A stretch of 37,676 nt of DNA from Sporichthya brevicatena (GTDB lineage Bacteria > Actinomycetota > Actinomycetes > Sporichthyales > Sporichthyaceae), in NCBI RefSeq assembly GCF_039525035.1, contig NZ_BAAAHE010000014.1:34129-71804 (forward strand). Reading direction: 5' to 3'. Within the stretch, counting starts at the first letter, position 1, and the number at the start of each line of letters is the position of its first letter. Below the pieces are notes generated by a model. The model saw only the letters and a list, made by a program, of their open reading frames with translations. It ran no database searches and was not told the DNA's origin. The translations under genes were made by a program, and so were the position numbers. Shown in pieces: positions 1 through 7,946 of the stretch.

Positions 1-1327
1 GAGCCCCCTCGCGCCCGGCGCCGTCACCGACCCGGGGACCACCCCGGCCCAGCCCCAGCAGCCCGGCGGCCCAGAGGCGCCGGCCCCGGGGACGACCACC
101 GCGCCCGGTGCCGTCGCCACCACCGCTCCCGGCGCGAACCCGAACGCCGGCGGCCCGAAGCCGGCTGCGACGACGAAGGCGCAGCCCGGCGCCGGGGCGA
201 CCGCCGGCGGATCGGGCCGGCAGTGCACCGGTACCGAGAAGCCGATCGTGATCGGCTCGGTCGGCCAGCAGTCGGGCATCGCCGGCGCAGTGACGATGAA
301 TGGCCCCAAGGCGGTGTCGGCCTGGGTGGCGTCGGTGAACGCGTCCGGTGGTCTGGCGTGCCATCAGGTCCGCTACCTCGTGGCCGACGACGGCGGGAGC
401 CCGGCGAAGCACGCGGCGCAGGTGCAGCAGCTCGTCGAGCGGGACGGCGTCGTCGCGTTCGTGCAGATGAACCCGGCGCTGTCCTGGAGCGGCAGCGAGA
501 AGTACCTCGTGGCCAAGAAGATTCCGGTGATCGGGACCGACACGTCCTACGACATGGTCTACAACCACCCGAACTTCTTCCCGCAGGCTTCGAGCGGGAA
601 GTACAGCGTCCAGGCCACGGTGGGTGCCGTGTCGACGAGCTTCAGCCCGGAGGCGAAGGCGAACTTCGGCGTGCTGTCGTGCCAGGAGATCGCCGCCTGC
701 ACCTACCTCGCCGACAACACGAAGAGCCTGGCCGACATGTTCGGTCTGACGCTGAAGTACACCGGGCGAGTCTCGATCACGCAGCCGGACTACACATCGG
801 CGTGCGTCGCCGCGAAGAACGCCGGCGTGAAGGGGCTGTACGTCGTCCTCGACGCCAACAGCGTCCACCGGCTCGCCCGCTCCTGTGCGTCCGTGCAGTA
901 CAAGCCGCAGGTCCTCACGCCGGGCACCGGGGTGACGCCGTCGATGACCGGCGACCCCAACCTTGAGGGGTTCTTCCAGGGGCTGATGGTGGCGCCGTTC
1001 ACCGACCCGTCGATCCCGGGCGTGAAGGAGATGACGTCGGTCCTGGCGCGGTTCGCGCCGGGCCTCGACCGCTCCGGCCAGACCCCCGTCGGGTGGGTGT
1101 CGGCGAAGATGCTGGAGCACGCCTCGCAGTTCTTCCCGGCCAAGGACGCCTTGACGAGCGCGGACATCCTCGCCTCCATGTACAAGGTGAAGAAGTTCGA
1201 CGCCGGCGGGATGACGGCCCCTCTGACCTTCACGCCGGGGGAGAACCCGAAGCCGTTCGTGTGCTGGGCCAGCACCACGATCCGCAACGGCGCGTGGGTG
1301 ACCGCGAGCAAGTGGACGTGCAAGTGA
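1..1327 (+). CDS. LIV-type ABC transporter substrate-binding protein, cassette A (5' partial)
   Basis: The reading frame is open from base 2 to the TGA at 1325-1327 (441 codons visible), so the start and any signal peptide or lipobox lie outside the window. The first ~75 visible residues are a Pro/Ala/Gly/Thr-rich linker. A periplasmic-binding type 1 fold follows, beginning near KPIVIGSVGQQSG. It is clearly paralogous to the lipoprotein at 24194-25666: both have the linker, the IVIGSVG start, a conserved C-x-E-x2-AC cluster, ARSCA and a C-terminal Cys pair. The family captures amino acids, organic acids or larger acyl compounds outside the membrane and delivers them to a LivH/LivM permease. 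The next gene starts inside its stop (GTGA). The substrate cannot be inferred; by analogy it is probably a lipoprotein whose linker spans the cell wall. Confidence 0.9.
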   Translation, partial: SPLAPGAVTDPGTTPAQPQQPGGPEAPAPGTTTAPGAVATTAPGANPNAGGPKPAATTKAQPGAGATAGGSGRQCTGTEKPIVIGSVGQQSGIAGAVTMNGPKAVSAWVASVNASGGLACHQVRYLVADDGGSPAKHAAQVQQLVERDGVVAFVQMNPALSWSGSEKYLVAKKIPVIGTDTSYDMVYNHPNFFPQASSGKYSVQATVGAVSTSFSPEAKANFGVLSCQEIAACTYLADNTKSLADMFGLTLKYTGRVSITQPDYTSACVAAKNAGVKGLYVVLDANSVHRLARSCASVQYKPQVLTPGTGVTPSMTGDPNLEGFFQGLMVAPFTDPSIPGVKEMTSVLARFAPGLDRSGQTPVGWVSAKMLEHASQFFPAKDALTSADILASMYKVKKFDAGGMTAPLTFTPGENPKPFVCWASTTIRNGAWVTASKWTCK

Positions 1328-2604
1328 GGGGCCGTCGGCTGGCCGGTGTCCTGCTCGCCGGTGGCCTCGTCGTCGGCGTCGGGACGCAGCTGCTGCCGAC
1401 GGCCGCCGCGGCGTCGGCGTCGTTCGACGGCAGCTCGTCGGCGTACGGGCTGCGGGTCAACGAGTCGATCCCCGGGGCCCCCGGCGCGGACACCGTCCTC
1501 GACGGCGGCGGCCCCACGGCCCAGGCGGCCTTCACCTCGCTCGGCGGGGGAACGGGCTACGCGGCCCTGCCGGACCCGGGTCAGTTCCTCGTCGGCGTCC
1601 CCGGGCTCGTCGCCGGGCTCGGGCAGATCAACCAGGAGCTGCCGGAGTACCCGTTCGCGGTGCAGGCGAGCACCACCGATCCGGAGAAGGAGCTCTCCGC
1701 CGACGGGTACGCCATCCGCGCCCGGGTGGGGGAGGACGCGGCAACGTCCTCCGCCGCGGTCGGTGTCGGCCGCGACGCGACCGCGCTGCGCGGTGTGCTC
1801 GTGAAGTCCGACGCCTCCGTCTCCCGGCTCGAGGACGGCTCGGTCGTCTCCACGGCGACCTCGATCGTCGAGGGCCTGACGCTCGGTCCCGTCACGATCG
1901 GGCGCATCACCTCGACCGCGACGCGGACCCTGACCGCTGCCGGCAAGCTCGTCTCCGACTCGGACCTCTCGGTCACGAACGTCAGCGTCGCCGGGACGGC
2001 CGTCACCCCGCCGACCGGGACGCCGGGGGAGGGCACGTCGCCGTTCTCGCTCGGTCCGGCCGTCGACCCGTTGCTGAAGCCGCTCGGCATCTCGTTCATG
2101 ACGATGGCTGCCCAGGAGGTCGGGGACACCGTCATCGCTCCCGCGCTGGTGATCACCGGCAGCTTCCCGGTGGACCCGGCCAACCCGTCGGCGGGCACCG
2201 GCACGTACAACCTGATCCTCGGGCAGTCCACCGCCCGGCTGCTCGGCCAAGCCGCTCCGGCCTACGCCCCCGGTACCGCCCAGACGCCGAGCGGCGGTGT
2301 GACGCCGGGTCAGCTGCCCAGCACCGACGGTCTCACGCCCGACCTCGGCGTCGCCCCGGGCGCGCTTCCCGGGGCCGTGCCGGGCGTGGTCCCCGGCGGC
2401 GTCCCGGCCGTGCCGCTCGTGCCGGTCGGCGCGGTCGGCATGTCGGACGCCGACGTCGCCGCGCTGCTCGCGGGGTGGGAAGGGGCGTTCGACATCGGCG
2501 GTCTCTACGTGTTTCTCGTGGTCGCGGGCCTGTCTGCGTTCGTGGTCGCCCAGGTGGTTCGGCTGAGAGGAGTGAGGGCGCCATGGACCTCGTCCGGTGG
2601 CTGA
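1324..2604 (+). CDS. Secreted, C-terminally membrane-anchored protein of unknown function, cassette A
   Basis: I chose the GTG at 1324, which overlaps the previous stop as GTGA and gives 426 residues starting MRGRRLAGVLLAGGLVVGVG, a good signal peptide ending near TAAAA. A Ser/Thr/Val-rich body of about 280 residues follows, then a Pro/Gly/Val/Ala-rich linker of about 100 residues. A single C-terminal membrane helix (DIGGLYVFLVVAGLSAFVVA) and a short basic tail close the protein. No catalytic motif or LPXTG is visible. The protein at 29085-30353 has the same layout and shares AQA-x2-SLG, PGL(V/I)AGL, a PEYP/PAYP segment and the final DIG-x2-Y helix. Both sit in LIV-type transporter operons, so an extracellular accessory or receptor-like role is inferred. 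It may belong to one of the broad actinobacterial 'choice-of-anchor' families, but I cannot confirm that. Confidence 0.85.
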   Translation: MRGRRLAGVLLAGGLVVGVGTQLLPTAAAASASFDGSSSAYGLRVNESIPGAPGADTVLDGGGPTAQAAFTSLGGGTGYAALPDPGQFLVGVPGLVAGLGQINQELPEYPFAVQASTTDPEKELSADGYAIRARVGEDAATSSAAVGVGRDATALRGVLVKSDASVSRLEDGSVVSTATSIVEGLTLGPVTIGRITSTATRTLTAAGKLVSDSDLSVTNVSVAGTAVTPPTGTPGEGTSPFSLGPAVDPLLKPLGISFMTMAAQEVGDTVIAPALVITGSFPVDPANPSAGTGTYNLILGQSTARLLGQAAPAYAPGTAQTPSGGVTPGQLPSTDGLTPDLGVAPGALPGAVPGVVPGGVPAVPLVPVGAVGMSDADVAALLAGWEGAFDIGGLYVFLVVAGLSAFVVAQVVRLRGVRAPWTSSGG

Positions 2605-2864
2605 GGACCCAGTGGGATCGCGCGGCCGCGGTCGCGTGCGCGCTGATCGGACTGGTGTCGCTGATCCTCGGCTGGGCCGGTGTCTCCGACGCCACGCTGC
2701 CCACCGAGCAGATCCCCTACGTCGCCTCCGGCGGCCTGTTCGGCATCTTCGCCCTCGGCGTCGCCGGGACGCTGTGGATCTCGGCCGATCTGCGTGACGA
2801 GTGGCGCAAGCTGGAGGACATCCACGCGGACATTCGGGCCGACCTGCGCGCCAAGGCCGAATGA
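2583..2864 (+). CDS. Small two-helix membrane protein 1, cassette A
   Basis: 93 residues from the ATG at 2583, which overlaps the previous gene by 22 bases; a purine-rich GAGAGGAG lies upstream. The order is an N-terminal RTQWDR motif, a membrane helix at about 14-31, a short loop with an EQIPY segment, a second helix at about 46-67 and an acidic/basic tail. The counterpart at 28807-29088 is also exactly 93 residues and is identical across LWISADLRDEWRKL at the end of helix 2, as well as in RTQWDR. Such conservation at the membrane-cytosol boundary suggests a binding surface, for example for the permease. I recognise no named family. Function unknown. Confidence 0.85.
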   Translation: MDLVRWLRTQWDRAAAVACALIGLVSLILGWAGVSDATLPTEQIPYVASGGLFGIFALGVAGTLWISADLRDEWRKLEDIHADIRADLRAKAE

Positions 2865-3334
2865 CGACGGTCGCCGTGGGCACCCGGGCCGCCGTCCGGC
2901 GGGCCGCCGACGCTGCACCCGTGGGCGGGTTGTGGGCGCGGACCGACCTGGCCCTCGTCGTCGGCGCCAACGCCGTCGGGCTCGTGCTGATCGTCGTGGG
3001 GTGGCTCGGGTCGAGCGACGCCCTGACGCTGAACGCCGGCGTCGACTGGCTCAAGGTCGGAATCGTCGGCGTCATCTTCGCCGGCGTGTGCAACGGGCTG
3101 TTCCTGCTGCGCGGACGCCGCGCGGTCGGCCTTGCGCGCCGCGCGGTGCTCGGCGTGCCGCGGGACCGCCGGGCGGTCGTCGTCGAGGACGAGGTCGCGC
3201 TCGTCGCACGGCCGGGCAGCCGGCGCGTCCACCGGCCGACCTGCCCGATGGTGGCGGGCAAGCCCGTCGAGGCCGTGGCGGCGGTGGGCGACCTGACTCC
3301 GTGTGAGCTCTGCCGGCCGGGGGTCGCCGGATGA
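2861..3334 (+). CDS. Small membrane protein 2 with C-terminal His/Cys zinc-like site, cassette A
   Basis: 157 residues from the ATG at 2861, overlapping the previous stop (ATGA). Two membrane helices are predicted at about 30-50 and 63-83, followed by a basic stretch and a soluble C-terminal domain. This domain carries H124-x3-C128 (HRPTC) and C148-x2-C151 (CELC). The spacing resembles the small zinc site of Ada-like metal-binding domains, but that is a resemblance, not a proven match. The counterpart at 28331-28810 keeps the same four residues (H126, C130, C154, C157) although its surrounding sequence differs. The domain is probably cytosolic, given the positive residues after helix 2. It could sense metal or redox state, or dock on the transporter. 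Function unknown. Confidence 0.83.
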   Translation: MTTVAVGTRAAVRRAADAAPVGGLWARTDLALVVGANAVGLVLIVVGWLGSSDALTLNAGVDWLKVGIVGVIFAGVCNGLFLLRGRRAVGLARRAVLGVPRDRRAVVVEDEVALVARPGSRRVHRPTCPMVAGKPVEAVAAVGDLTPCELCRPGVAG

Positions 3335-5292
3335 GCAGCGTCCTGCCGTTCCTCATCACCGGCCTGGTGACCGGGTCGCTCTACGCCCTCGCCGGCCTCG
3401 GCCTGGTGCTGACCTACCGGACCTCGGGCGTCTTCAACTTCGGTCACGGCGCGATCGCCGCCGGCGGCGCCTTCTGCTTCTACACGCTGCACACGACGCA
3501 CGGGATGCCGTGGCCGCCGGCGATGGTGCTCACCGTCGCCGCGTTCGCGCTGATCGGGGGCCCGCTGCTCGAACTGCTGACGCGGTCGCTCGGCGCCGCG
3601 CCGGCGGCGATCGGCGTCATCGTGACGGTGGGTCTGTTCCTCGCCGTCACCGGTGTGCTGAACCAGATCTACGGCGCGACGATCCGGCAGGCGGACCAGT
3701 TCCTCCCCGAGGACGGGCCGGCGGTCTCGGGTGTCGTCATCAGCTACGGCCAGATGATCACCGCGGGCATCGCGCTCGCCGGTGCGGTGGGACTGTTCCT
3801 GTTCCTGCGCACCAGCCGTCTCGGGGTCGCGATGCGCGCGGTGGTCGACAACCCATCGCTGGTCGGGCTCACCGGCCAGACGCCGGCGCGGGTCCGTCGC
3901 GTCGCGTGGATGATCGGGTCCGGCTTCGCGTCGCTCTCCGGCATCCTCCTCGCGCCGGTGCTCGGGCTCGACGCGACGCTACTGACACTGCTCGTCGTGC
4001 AGGCGTTCGGCGGCTGCGCGATCGGGCTGTTCAAGAGCCTGCCGATGACCTACGTCGGTGGTCTCGTCGTCGGCGTCGCGGCCGCGCTGGCGACGCGGTT
4101 CCTGACCTCGTTCCCGCTGAACCAGATCCCGCCGGCGGTGCCGTTCCTGATCCTCATGGCGGTGCTGCTCGTCGTGCCCGTGCGGATGCTGCCGGGGACG
4201 CGCACACTGCCCCAACCCCTCGCCTCGGCCGCGCGGCCGCTGAACCCGCGGATGTCCGCCGGCCTCGGGATCGCGGGCCTGGTGTTCCTGCTGCTGGTGC
4301 CGGCGCTGGTCGGCTCCCGGCTGCCGGTGTGGATCGACGCGATGAGCTCGGTCTGCCTCTTCGGCTCGCTCGCGCTGCTGATCTGGACGTCGGGCCAGAT
4401 GTCGCTGTGCCAGATCACCTTCGCGGCCCTCGGCGCGACGACGATGGCCCACCTCACCGGCAACGGCGTCCCGTGGGTGCTCGCGCTGCTGCTCGCCGGC
4501 CTGTTCACGGTGCCGATCGGCGCGATCATCGCGATCCCGGCGATCCGCTTCTCCGGCATCTACCTCGCGCTGGTGACCTTCGGCTTCGGCATCTTCATGC
4601 AGTACGTCGTGTACCCGACGTCCTGGATGTTCGGGCAGGACCTGTCCGCCTCCGCCGAGCGCATGCAGGTCGGGCCGATCGAGGCGCAGACCAACGAGAA
4701 GTGGCACTACTACGTCGCCCTCACGGTGGCCGTGCTCACCGTCGCCGCGCTGGTCGCGGTCAACCGCAGTCGGTTCGGCCGTTTGCTCCGCGGGCTGGCG
4801 GAGAGCCCCACGATGCTCGGGACGCTCGGGCTCGACGTCAACGTCACCCGGCTGCTGCTGTTCTGCGTCTCGGCGTTCTTCGCCGGTGTCGGTGGCGCGC
4901 TGATGAGCAGTCAGTACACGGTGTCGGCGACGAGCTTCAACCCGATCCAGTCGCTGCTGCTGGTCGCCGTGCTCGGCATCTGCGCGATCGCCGGCACCCG
5001 CCTGATCCTCACCACAGTCCTGGCCGCGGTGTTCTTCTCGATCGTGCCGGGGTACGCCACCTCGTTCGACGCCGAGGCGCAGACGCTGGTGTTCGGTGTG
5101 CTGGCCGTCGTCGCCGGTCTGACGATCGCCAACCGGGACCGATTGTCGGCCTGGCTCCGGCGCGAGGCCGCCGAGCGGGCGCCGCGGGTGGCGCACGGGC
5201 CCGCCGCCGCCCGGGGCAACTGGACCCCGCCGTGGCCGAGCGCGGCCCGGTCGTCCGAGGAGCGCGAGTTGGTGGGAGGTCGGCGGTCGTGA
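3331..5292 (+). CDS. Fused LivH-LivM branched-chain-type ABC permease, cassette A
   Basis: 653 residues from the ATG at 3331 (ATGA overlap). Residues ~1-290 are LivH-like: multiple hydrophobic helices with the typical LTYRTSGVFNFGHGA segment near the N-terminus and MRAVVDNPSLVGLTG in the cytoplasmic loop. Residues ~310-590 are LivM-like, with SGQMSLCQITFAALGA, IPAIRFSGIYLALVTFGFGI and the ATPase-contact loop RLLRGLAESPTMLGTLGL. A hydrophilic tail of about 60 residues follows. Most LIV systems encode the two halves separately; here one polypeptide forms the whole transmembrane channel. It should pair with the ATPases at 5289-6062 and 6059-6760. The same fusion occurs in cassette B. Confidence 0.95.
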   Translation: MSSVLPFLITGLVTGSLYALAGLGLVLTYRTSGVFNFGHGAIAAGGAFCFYTLHTTHGMPWPPAMVLTVAAFALIGGPLLELLTRSLGAAPAAIGVIVTVGLFLAVTGVLNQIYGATIRQADQFLPEDGPAVSGVVISYGQMITAGIALAGAVGLFLFLRTSRLGVAMRAVVDNPSLVGLTGQTPARVRRVAWMIGSGFASLSGILLAPVLGLDATLLTLLVVQAFGGCAIGLFKSLPMTYVGGLVVGVAAALATRFLTSFPLNQIPPAVPFLILMAVLLVVPVRMLPGTRTLPQPLASAARPLNPRMSAGLGIAGLVFLLLVPALVGSRLPVWIDAMSSVCLFGSLALLIWTSGQMSLCQITFAALGATTMAHLTGNGVPWVLALLLAGLFTVPIGAIIAIPAIRFSGIYLALVTFGFGIFMQYVVYPTSWMFGQDLSASAERMQVGPIEAQTNEKWHYYVALTVAVLTVAALVAVNRSRFGRLLRGLAESPTMLGTLGLDVNVTRLLLFCVSAFFAGVGGALMSSQYTVSATSFNPIQSLLLVAVLGICAIAGTRLILTTVLAAVFFSIVPGYATSFDAEAQTLVFGVLAVVAGLTIANRDRLSAWLRREAAERAPRVAHGPAAARGNWTPPWPSAARSSEERELVGGRRS

Positions 5293-6062
5293 GCGGACTG
5301 GAGGTCGAACGGCTGCGCATCGCCTACGGCGGGAACGTCGCCGTCGCCGACGCGACGTTCAGCGCTCCGCTCGGCCGGGTCACCGGGCTGATCGGACCGA
5401 ACGGCGCGGGCAAGACGACGACGTTCAACGCCGTCAACGGATTGCTGCGCCCCGTCTCCGGGACGGTGCACCTCTTCGGCCGTGACGTCACCCGCGAGTC
5501 GGCCGCCGCCCGCGCGCGGGCGGGCCTGGGGCGGACGTTCCAGCAGGTGCAGGTCTGCGCGAACCTGACGGTGCGTGAGAACGTTGCGCTGGGTGCGGAG
5601 GTGCGACTGATCGGCCGCAATCCGGTGCGCCAGTTCCTCGCCGGGGCCGGGCAGCAGCGCGAGGTCCGGCGCCGGACCGAGGAGGCGCTCGCGGCGTGCG
5701 GGATCTCCGGTCTCGCCGACACCCGCGCGGCGCTGCTGTCCACGGGGCAGCGTCGGCTGCTGGAGCTCGCCCGGGTCCTGGCGGGGGAGTTCCGCCTGCT
5801 GCTGCTCGACGAACCGTCCTCCGGCCTCGACGAGTCCGAGACCGAGCGGTTCGGGCAGATCCTGCGCCAGGCGGTCGAGGAGCGCGGAGTCGGGATCCTC
5901 ATCGTCGAGCACGACATGCCGCTGGTGATGTCGATCTGCGACCACATCCACGTCCTCGACTTCGGTCAGATGATCTTCGCCGGCACACCGGCCGAGACGC
6001 AGGCCAGTGAGATCGTGCGTCGCGCGTACCTCGGCGAGGTCGAGACGGCGGGCACGCCATGA
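5289..6062 (+). CDS. LivG-type ABC ATPase, cassette A
   Basis: 257 residues from a GTG at 5289 that overlaps the permease stop (GTGA). Walker A is GPNGAGKTT near residue 37 with the LivG-typical TTFNAVNG after it. The Q-loop is FQQVQ, the signature is LSTGQRRLLELAR (STGQ in place of SGGQ), Walker B is LLLLDEPSSGLD and the switch histidine is in EHDM. It energises import through the fused permease together with LivF. This is the only LivG-type ATPase in the window; cassette B has none, so it might also serve that transporter (inference). Confidence 0.94.
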   Translation: MSGLEVERLRIAYGGNVAVADATFSAPLGRVTGLIGPNGAGKTTTFNAVNGLLRPVSGTVHLFGRDVTRESAAARARAGLGRTFQQVQVCANLTVRENVALGAEVRLIGRNPVRQFLAGAGQQREVRRRTEEALAACGISGLADTRAALLSTGQRRLLELARVLAGEFRLLLLDEPSSGLDESETERFGQILRQAVEERGVGILIVEHDMPLVMSICDHIHVLDFGQMIFAGTPAETQASEIVRRAYLGEVETAGTP

Positions 6063-6760
6063 GGTTCGAGCTCCGCTCCGTCACCGCCGGGTACGGCGAG
6101 ACCGTCGCGCTGCGGGAGGCGTCGCTGGTCGTCCCGTCGGGTCTGGTCGTCGCGCTGCTCGGCCCGAACGGCGCCGGCAAGACGACGTTGCTGCGCGTCG
6201 CGTCCGGTCTGCTCGCGCCGCGCTCGGGCCAGCTGCTCGTCGACGACCGCGACGTCACCGGTTTCAGCAGCGCCGAGCTCACCCAGGCCGGGCTGTGCCA
6301 CGTGACCGAGGGGCGCAGTGTGTTTCCGTCGCTGACCGTCCGCGAGAACCTGCGGATGTTCGCGCGGCCGGGCGAGGAGCGCGAGGCTCTCGACCGTGCC
6401 GTCGACGCCTTCCCACGGTTGGGGGAGCGGCTGTCGCAGATCGCCGGGACGATGTCCGGTGGCGAGCAGCAGATGCTCGCCCTCGCCCGCGCGTACGTCT
6501 CCCGCGCGTCGGTGGTGCTGCTGGACGAGGTCTCGATGGGCCTGGCCCCGATCGTCGTCGACGAGATCTTCGCCTTCCTCGACCGCCTCGTCGCCGACGG
6601 CTCCACCAGCCTCCTGCTCGTCGAGCAGTACGTCACCAAGGCCCTCGCCATCGCCGACCACGTCTACATGCTCGACCGCGGCCGCATCGTCTTCTGCGGC
6701 GAACCCGACGAGCTCGACGCCGACGCCCTCGCCTCCAGCTACCTTGGCGCCTCGGCCTGA
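6059..6760 (+). CDS. LivF-type ABC ATPase, cassette A
   Basis: 233 residues from the ATG at 6059 (ATGA overlap with livG). Walker A is GPNGAGKTT, the LivF-typical CHVTEGRSVFPSLTVREN segment follows, the signature is MSGGEQQMLALARA and Walker B is VVLLDEVSMGLAP with VEQY as the switch region. It is the last gene of cassette A. A palindromic repeat core begins 8 bases after its TGA and may act as the operon's 3' end. Confidence 0.95.
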   Translation: MRFELRSVTAGYGETVALREASLVVPSGLVVALLGPNGAGKTTLLRVASGLLAPRSGQLLVDDRDVTGFSSAELTQAGLCHVTEGRSVFPSLTVRENLRMFARPGEEREALDRAVDAFPRLGERLSQIAGTMSGGEQQMLALARAYVSRASVVLLDEVSMGLAPIVVDEIFAFLDRLVADGSTSLLLVEQYVTKALAIADHVYMLDRGRIVFCGEPDELDADALASSYLGASA

Positions 6761-6762
6761 CC

Positions 6763-6846
6763 TGCACTGGAGATGACATCTCTTGTGCATCCCCCCTGCA
6801 CTGGAGATGACATCTCCAGTGCACCTGCATAAGAGATGTCATCTCC
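6763..6846. repeat. Three copies of the GGAGATGWCATCTCC palindrome (family P2)
   Basis: Cores lie at 6769-6783 (last base changed), 6803-6817 (perfect) and 6832-6846 (first base changed). The second copy extends to a perfect 27-base palindrome at 6797-6823, flanked by TGCACT and AGTGCA. The first copy extends over 6763-6789 with one mismatched pair and the same flanks. The first core begins 8 bases after the LivF stop, so a terminator or mRNA 3'-end stabilising hairpin is plausible. There is no T-tract. Confidence 0.85.
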
Positions 6847-6875
6847 ATGGAGTCTCGGGATCTGCCTACGGCCCC

Positions 6876-6902
6876 TTGCCCTCGGCCAACTGTGGAGATA
6901 AT
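6876..6902 (+). promoter_or_regulatory. Possible promoter of the 6933-9022 operon
   Basis: A GATAAT box at 6897-6902 is one base from the consensus -10. A TTGCCC at 6876-6881 lies 15 bases upstream, a short spacing. The start site would fall near 6909, ahead of the AGGAG at 6923-6927 and the GTG at 6933. This local AT-richness is unusual for the window. Motif-based only. Confidence 0.4.
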
Positions 6903-6932
6903 TTGCAGACTCGGCCGAGGACAGGAGCACAG

Positions 6933-7946
6933 GTGGGCGCGCAGCAGACGTGGCGGTGGCCGTCGAAGCGGCGGGGGAACTTCAACTTCCGCGCGCTGGC
7001 GTGCACGTACGAGTTCGCGGCCCGGGACGCTTACCTCGACCGGGAGTACTTCGGGCTCTCGCCGATGGGAACGTACTTCTTCGCCTGCCTGAACGACACC
7101 GAGGGGAACTTCATCGCCCCGATCCGCAAGGTCGTCACCGAGCTGTCCGGCGGACTCCAGCTCTCCTCCAACGTGGGCGAGGAGAACATGGAGATCGCGC
7201 CCGAGGCGTTCCTCGCCTCGCACCGCGGCGTCGGGGTGAAGTGGAACCTCGCCGAGGACGAGTCCTCGTTCGTCATCGCGGCCGCCGAGACCCCGTACAG
7301 CCGGCCGTTCCGGATCGAGATCCGCGACGACGGGTTCAGCTGGACCGAGGGCGACCTGCTCAGTATCGAGGGCCGCCGTCTGCGCCTCGGCTACCAGTGG
7401 TACACCCCGAACATCGACGAGCGCGGCGGCAACTTCTACGCGGCGCAGTCGTTCGAGGCGGCCGGCACGGTGCAGGGTCGGTCCGTTCGCGGCTACATGT
7501 CGATGGACAGCTTCTACGGCCCGATCGGGCAGGTGTACAACAACGGACCGATCTTCAACGCCGTCGAGCAGGCGTGGGTCGCGTTCGTGAACTTCTACGA
7601 CGACGGCTCGTACGAGACCGGCGGCCTGTGCATCGGCAAGGAGCACTGGGGCTTCGGCGTCGTCTCCGACCAGGACGGGCCGATCGTCGAGTCCAACCGC
7701 GCCGACGCGGAGGTTCACCTCGACGCCGACGGCTACGTGAAGGTCGCGCGTTACTTCGTCGAGGACACCGAGTGGGAATTCACCGCCGTCGAGCGCGGGC
7801 AGATGCGCTCGATGGCCAAGGCCCGCGGGGACGCGTACCACGGGCAGGCCGGGTCGGTCCGCCGCGTCGGGGACGCCCGGACGCCGGTCTCCTCGACCGC
7901 CTGGATCGAGACGATGCCGCTCAACGGGCTCGACCGCCGGCGATGA
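6933..7946 (+). CDS. Conserved protein of unknown function, possible lipocalin/AttH-like fold (paralogue of 9968-10984)
   Basis: The GTG at 6933 is chosen because AGGAG (6923-6927) lies 5 bases upstream and homology to the paralogue begins near here; this gives 337 residues. It is soluble, rich in Tyr, Trp, Phe and Asp/Glu, with alternating beta-strand-like patterns and no signal peptide. Shared with the paralogue at 9968 are GNFNF/GDFSF near the start, W-x-EG(D/E)L, a DGS/DGT strand, the L(D)-x-DG(Y/F) segment and a C-terminal (A/C)WIE. This resembles the two-domain beta-barrel plan of the AttH/hydroxyneurosporene-synthase group, so a lipid or terpenoid-binding or hydratase-like role is possible but unproven. 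It is cotranscribed with the dehydrogenase at 7943 (ATGA overlap). Confidence 0.8.
   Translation: MGAQQTWRWPSKRRGNFNFRALACTYEFAARDAYLDREYFGLSPMGTYFFACLNDTEGNFIAPIRKVVTELSGGLQLSSNVGEENMEIAPEAFLASHRGVGVKWNLAEDESSFVIAAAETPYSRPFRIEIRDDGFSWTEGDLLSIEGRRLRLGYQWYTPNIDERGGNFYAAQSFEAAGTVQGRSVRGYMSMDSFYGPIGQVYNNGPIFNAVEQAWVAFVNFYDDGSYETGGLCIGKEHWGFGVVSDQDGPIVESNRADAEVHLDADGYVKVARYFVEDTEWEFTAVERGQMRSMAKARGDAYHGQAGSVRRVGDARTPVSSTAWIETMPLNGLDRRR

Noticed and set aside
790-3501. A long minus-strand open frame of about 900 codons antisense to the cassette A genes
   Set aside because: Its translation is Arg/Pro/Gly-rich low-complexity sequence with no motif, as expected for a GC-rich shadow; the plus-strand frames encode recognisable proteins with overlapping starts.
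3303-5288. In-frame upstream extension of the LivG gene
   Set aside because: The part before 5289 is antiparallel-looking Arg/Asp-rich sequence over the permease gene; LivG homology begins exactly at the GTG at 5289.
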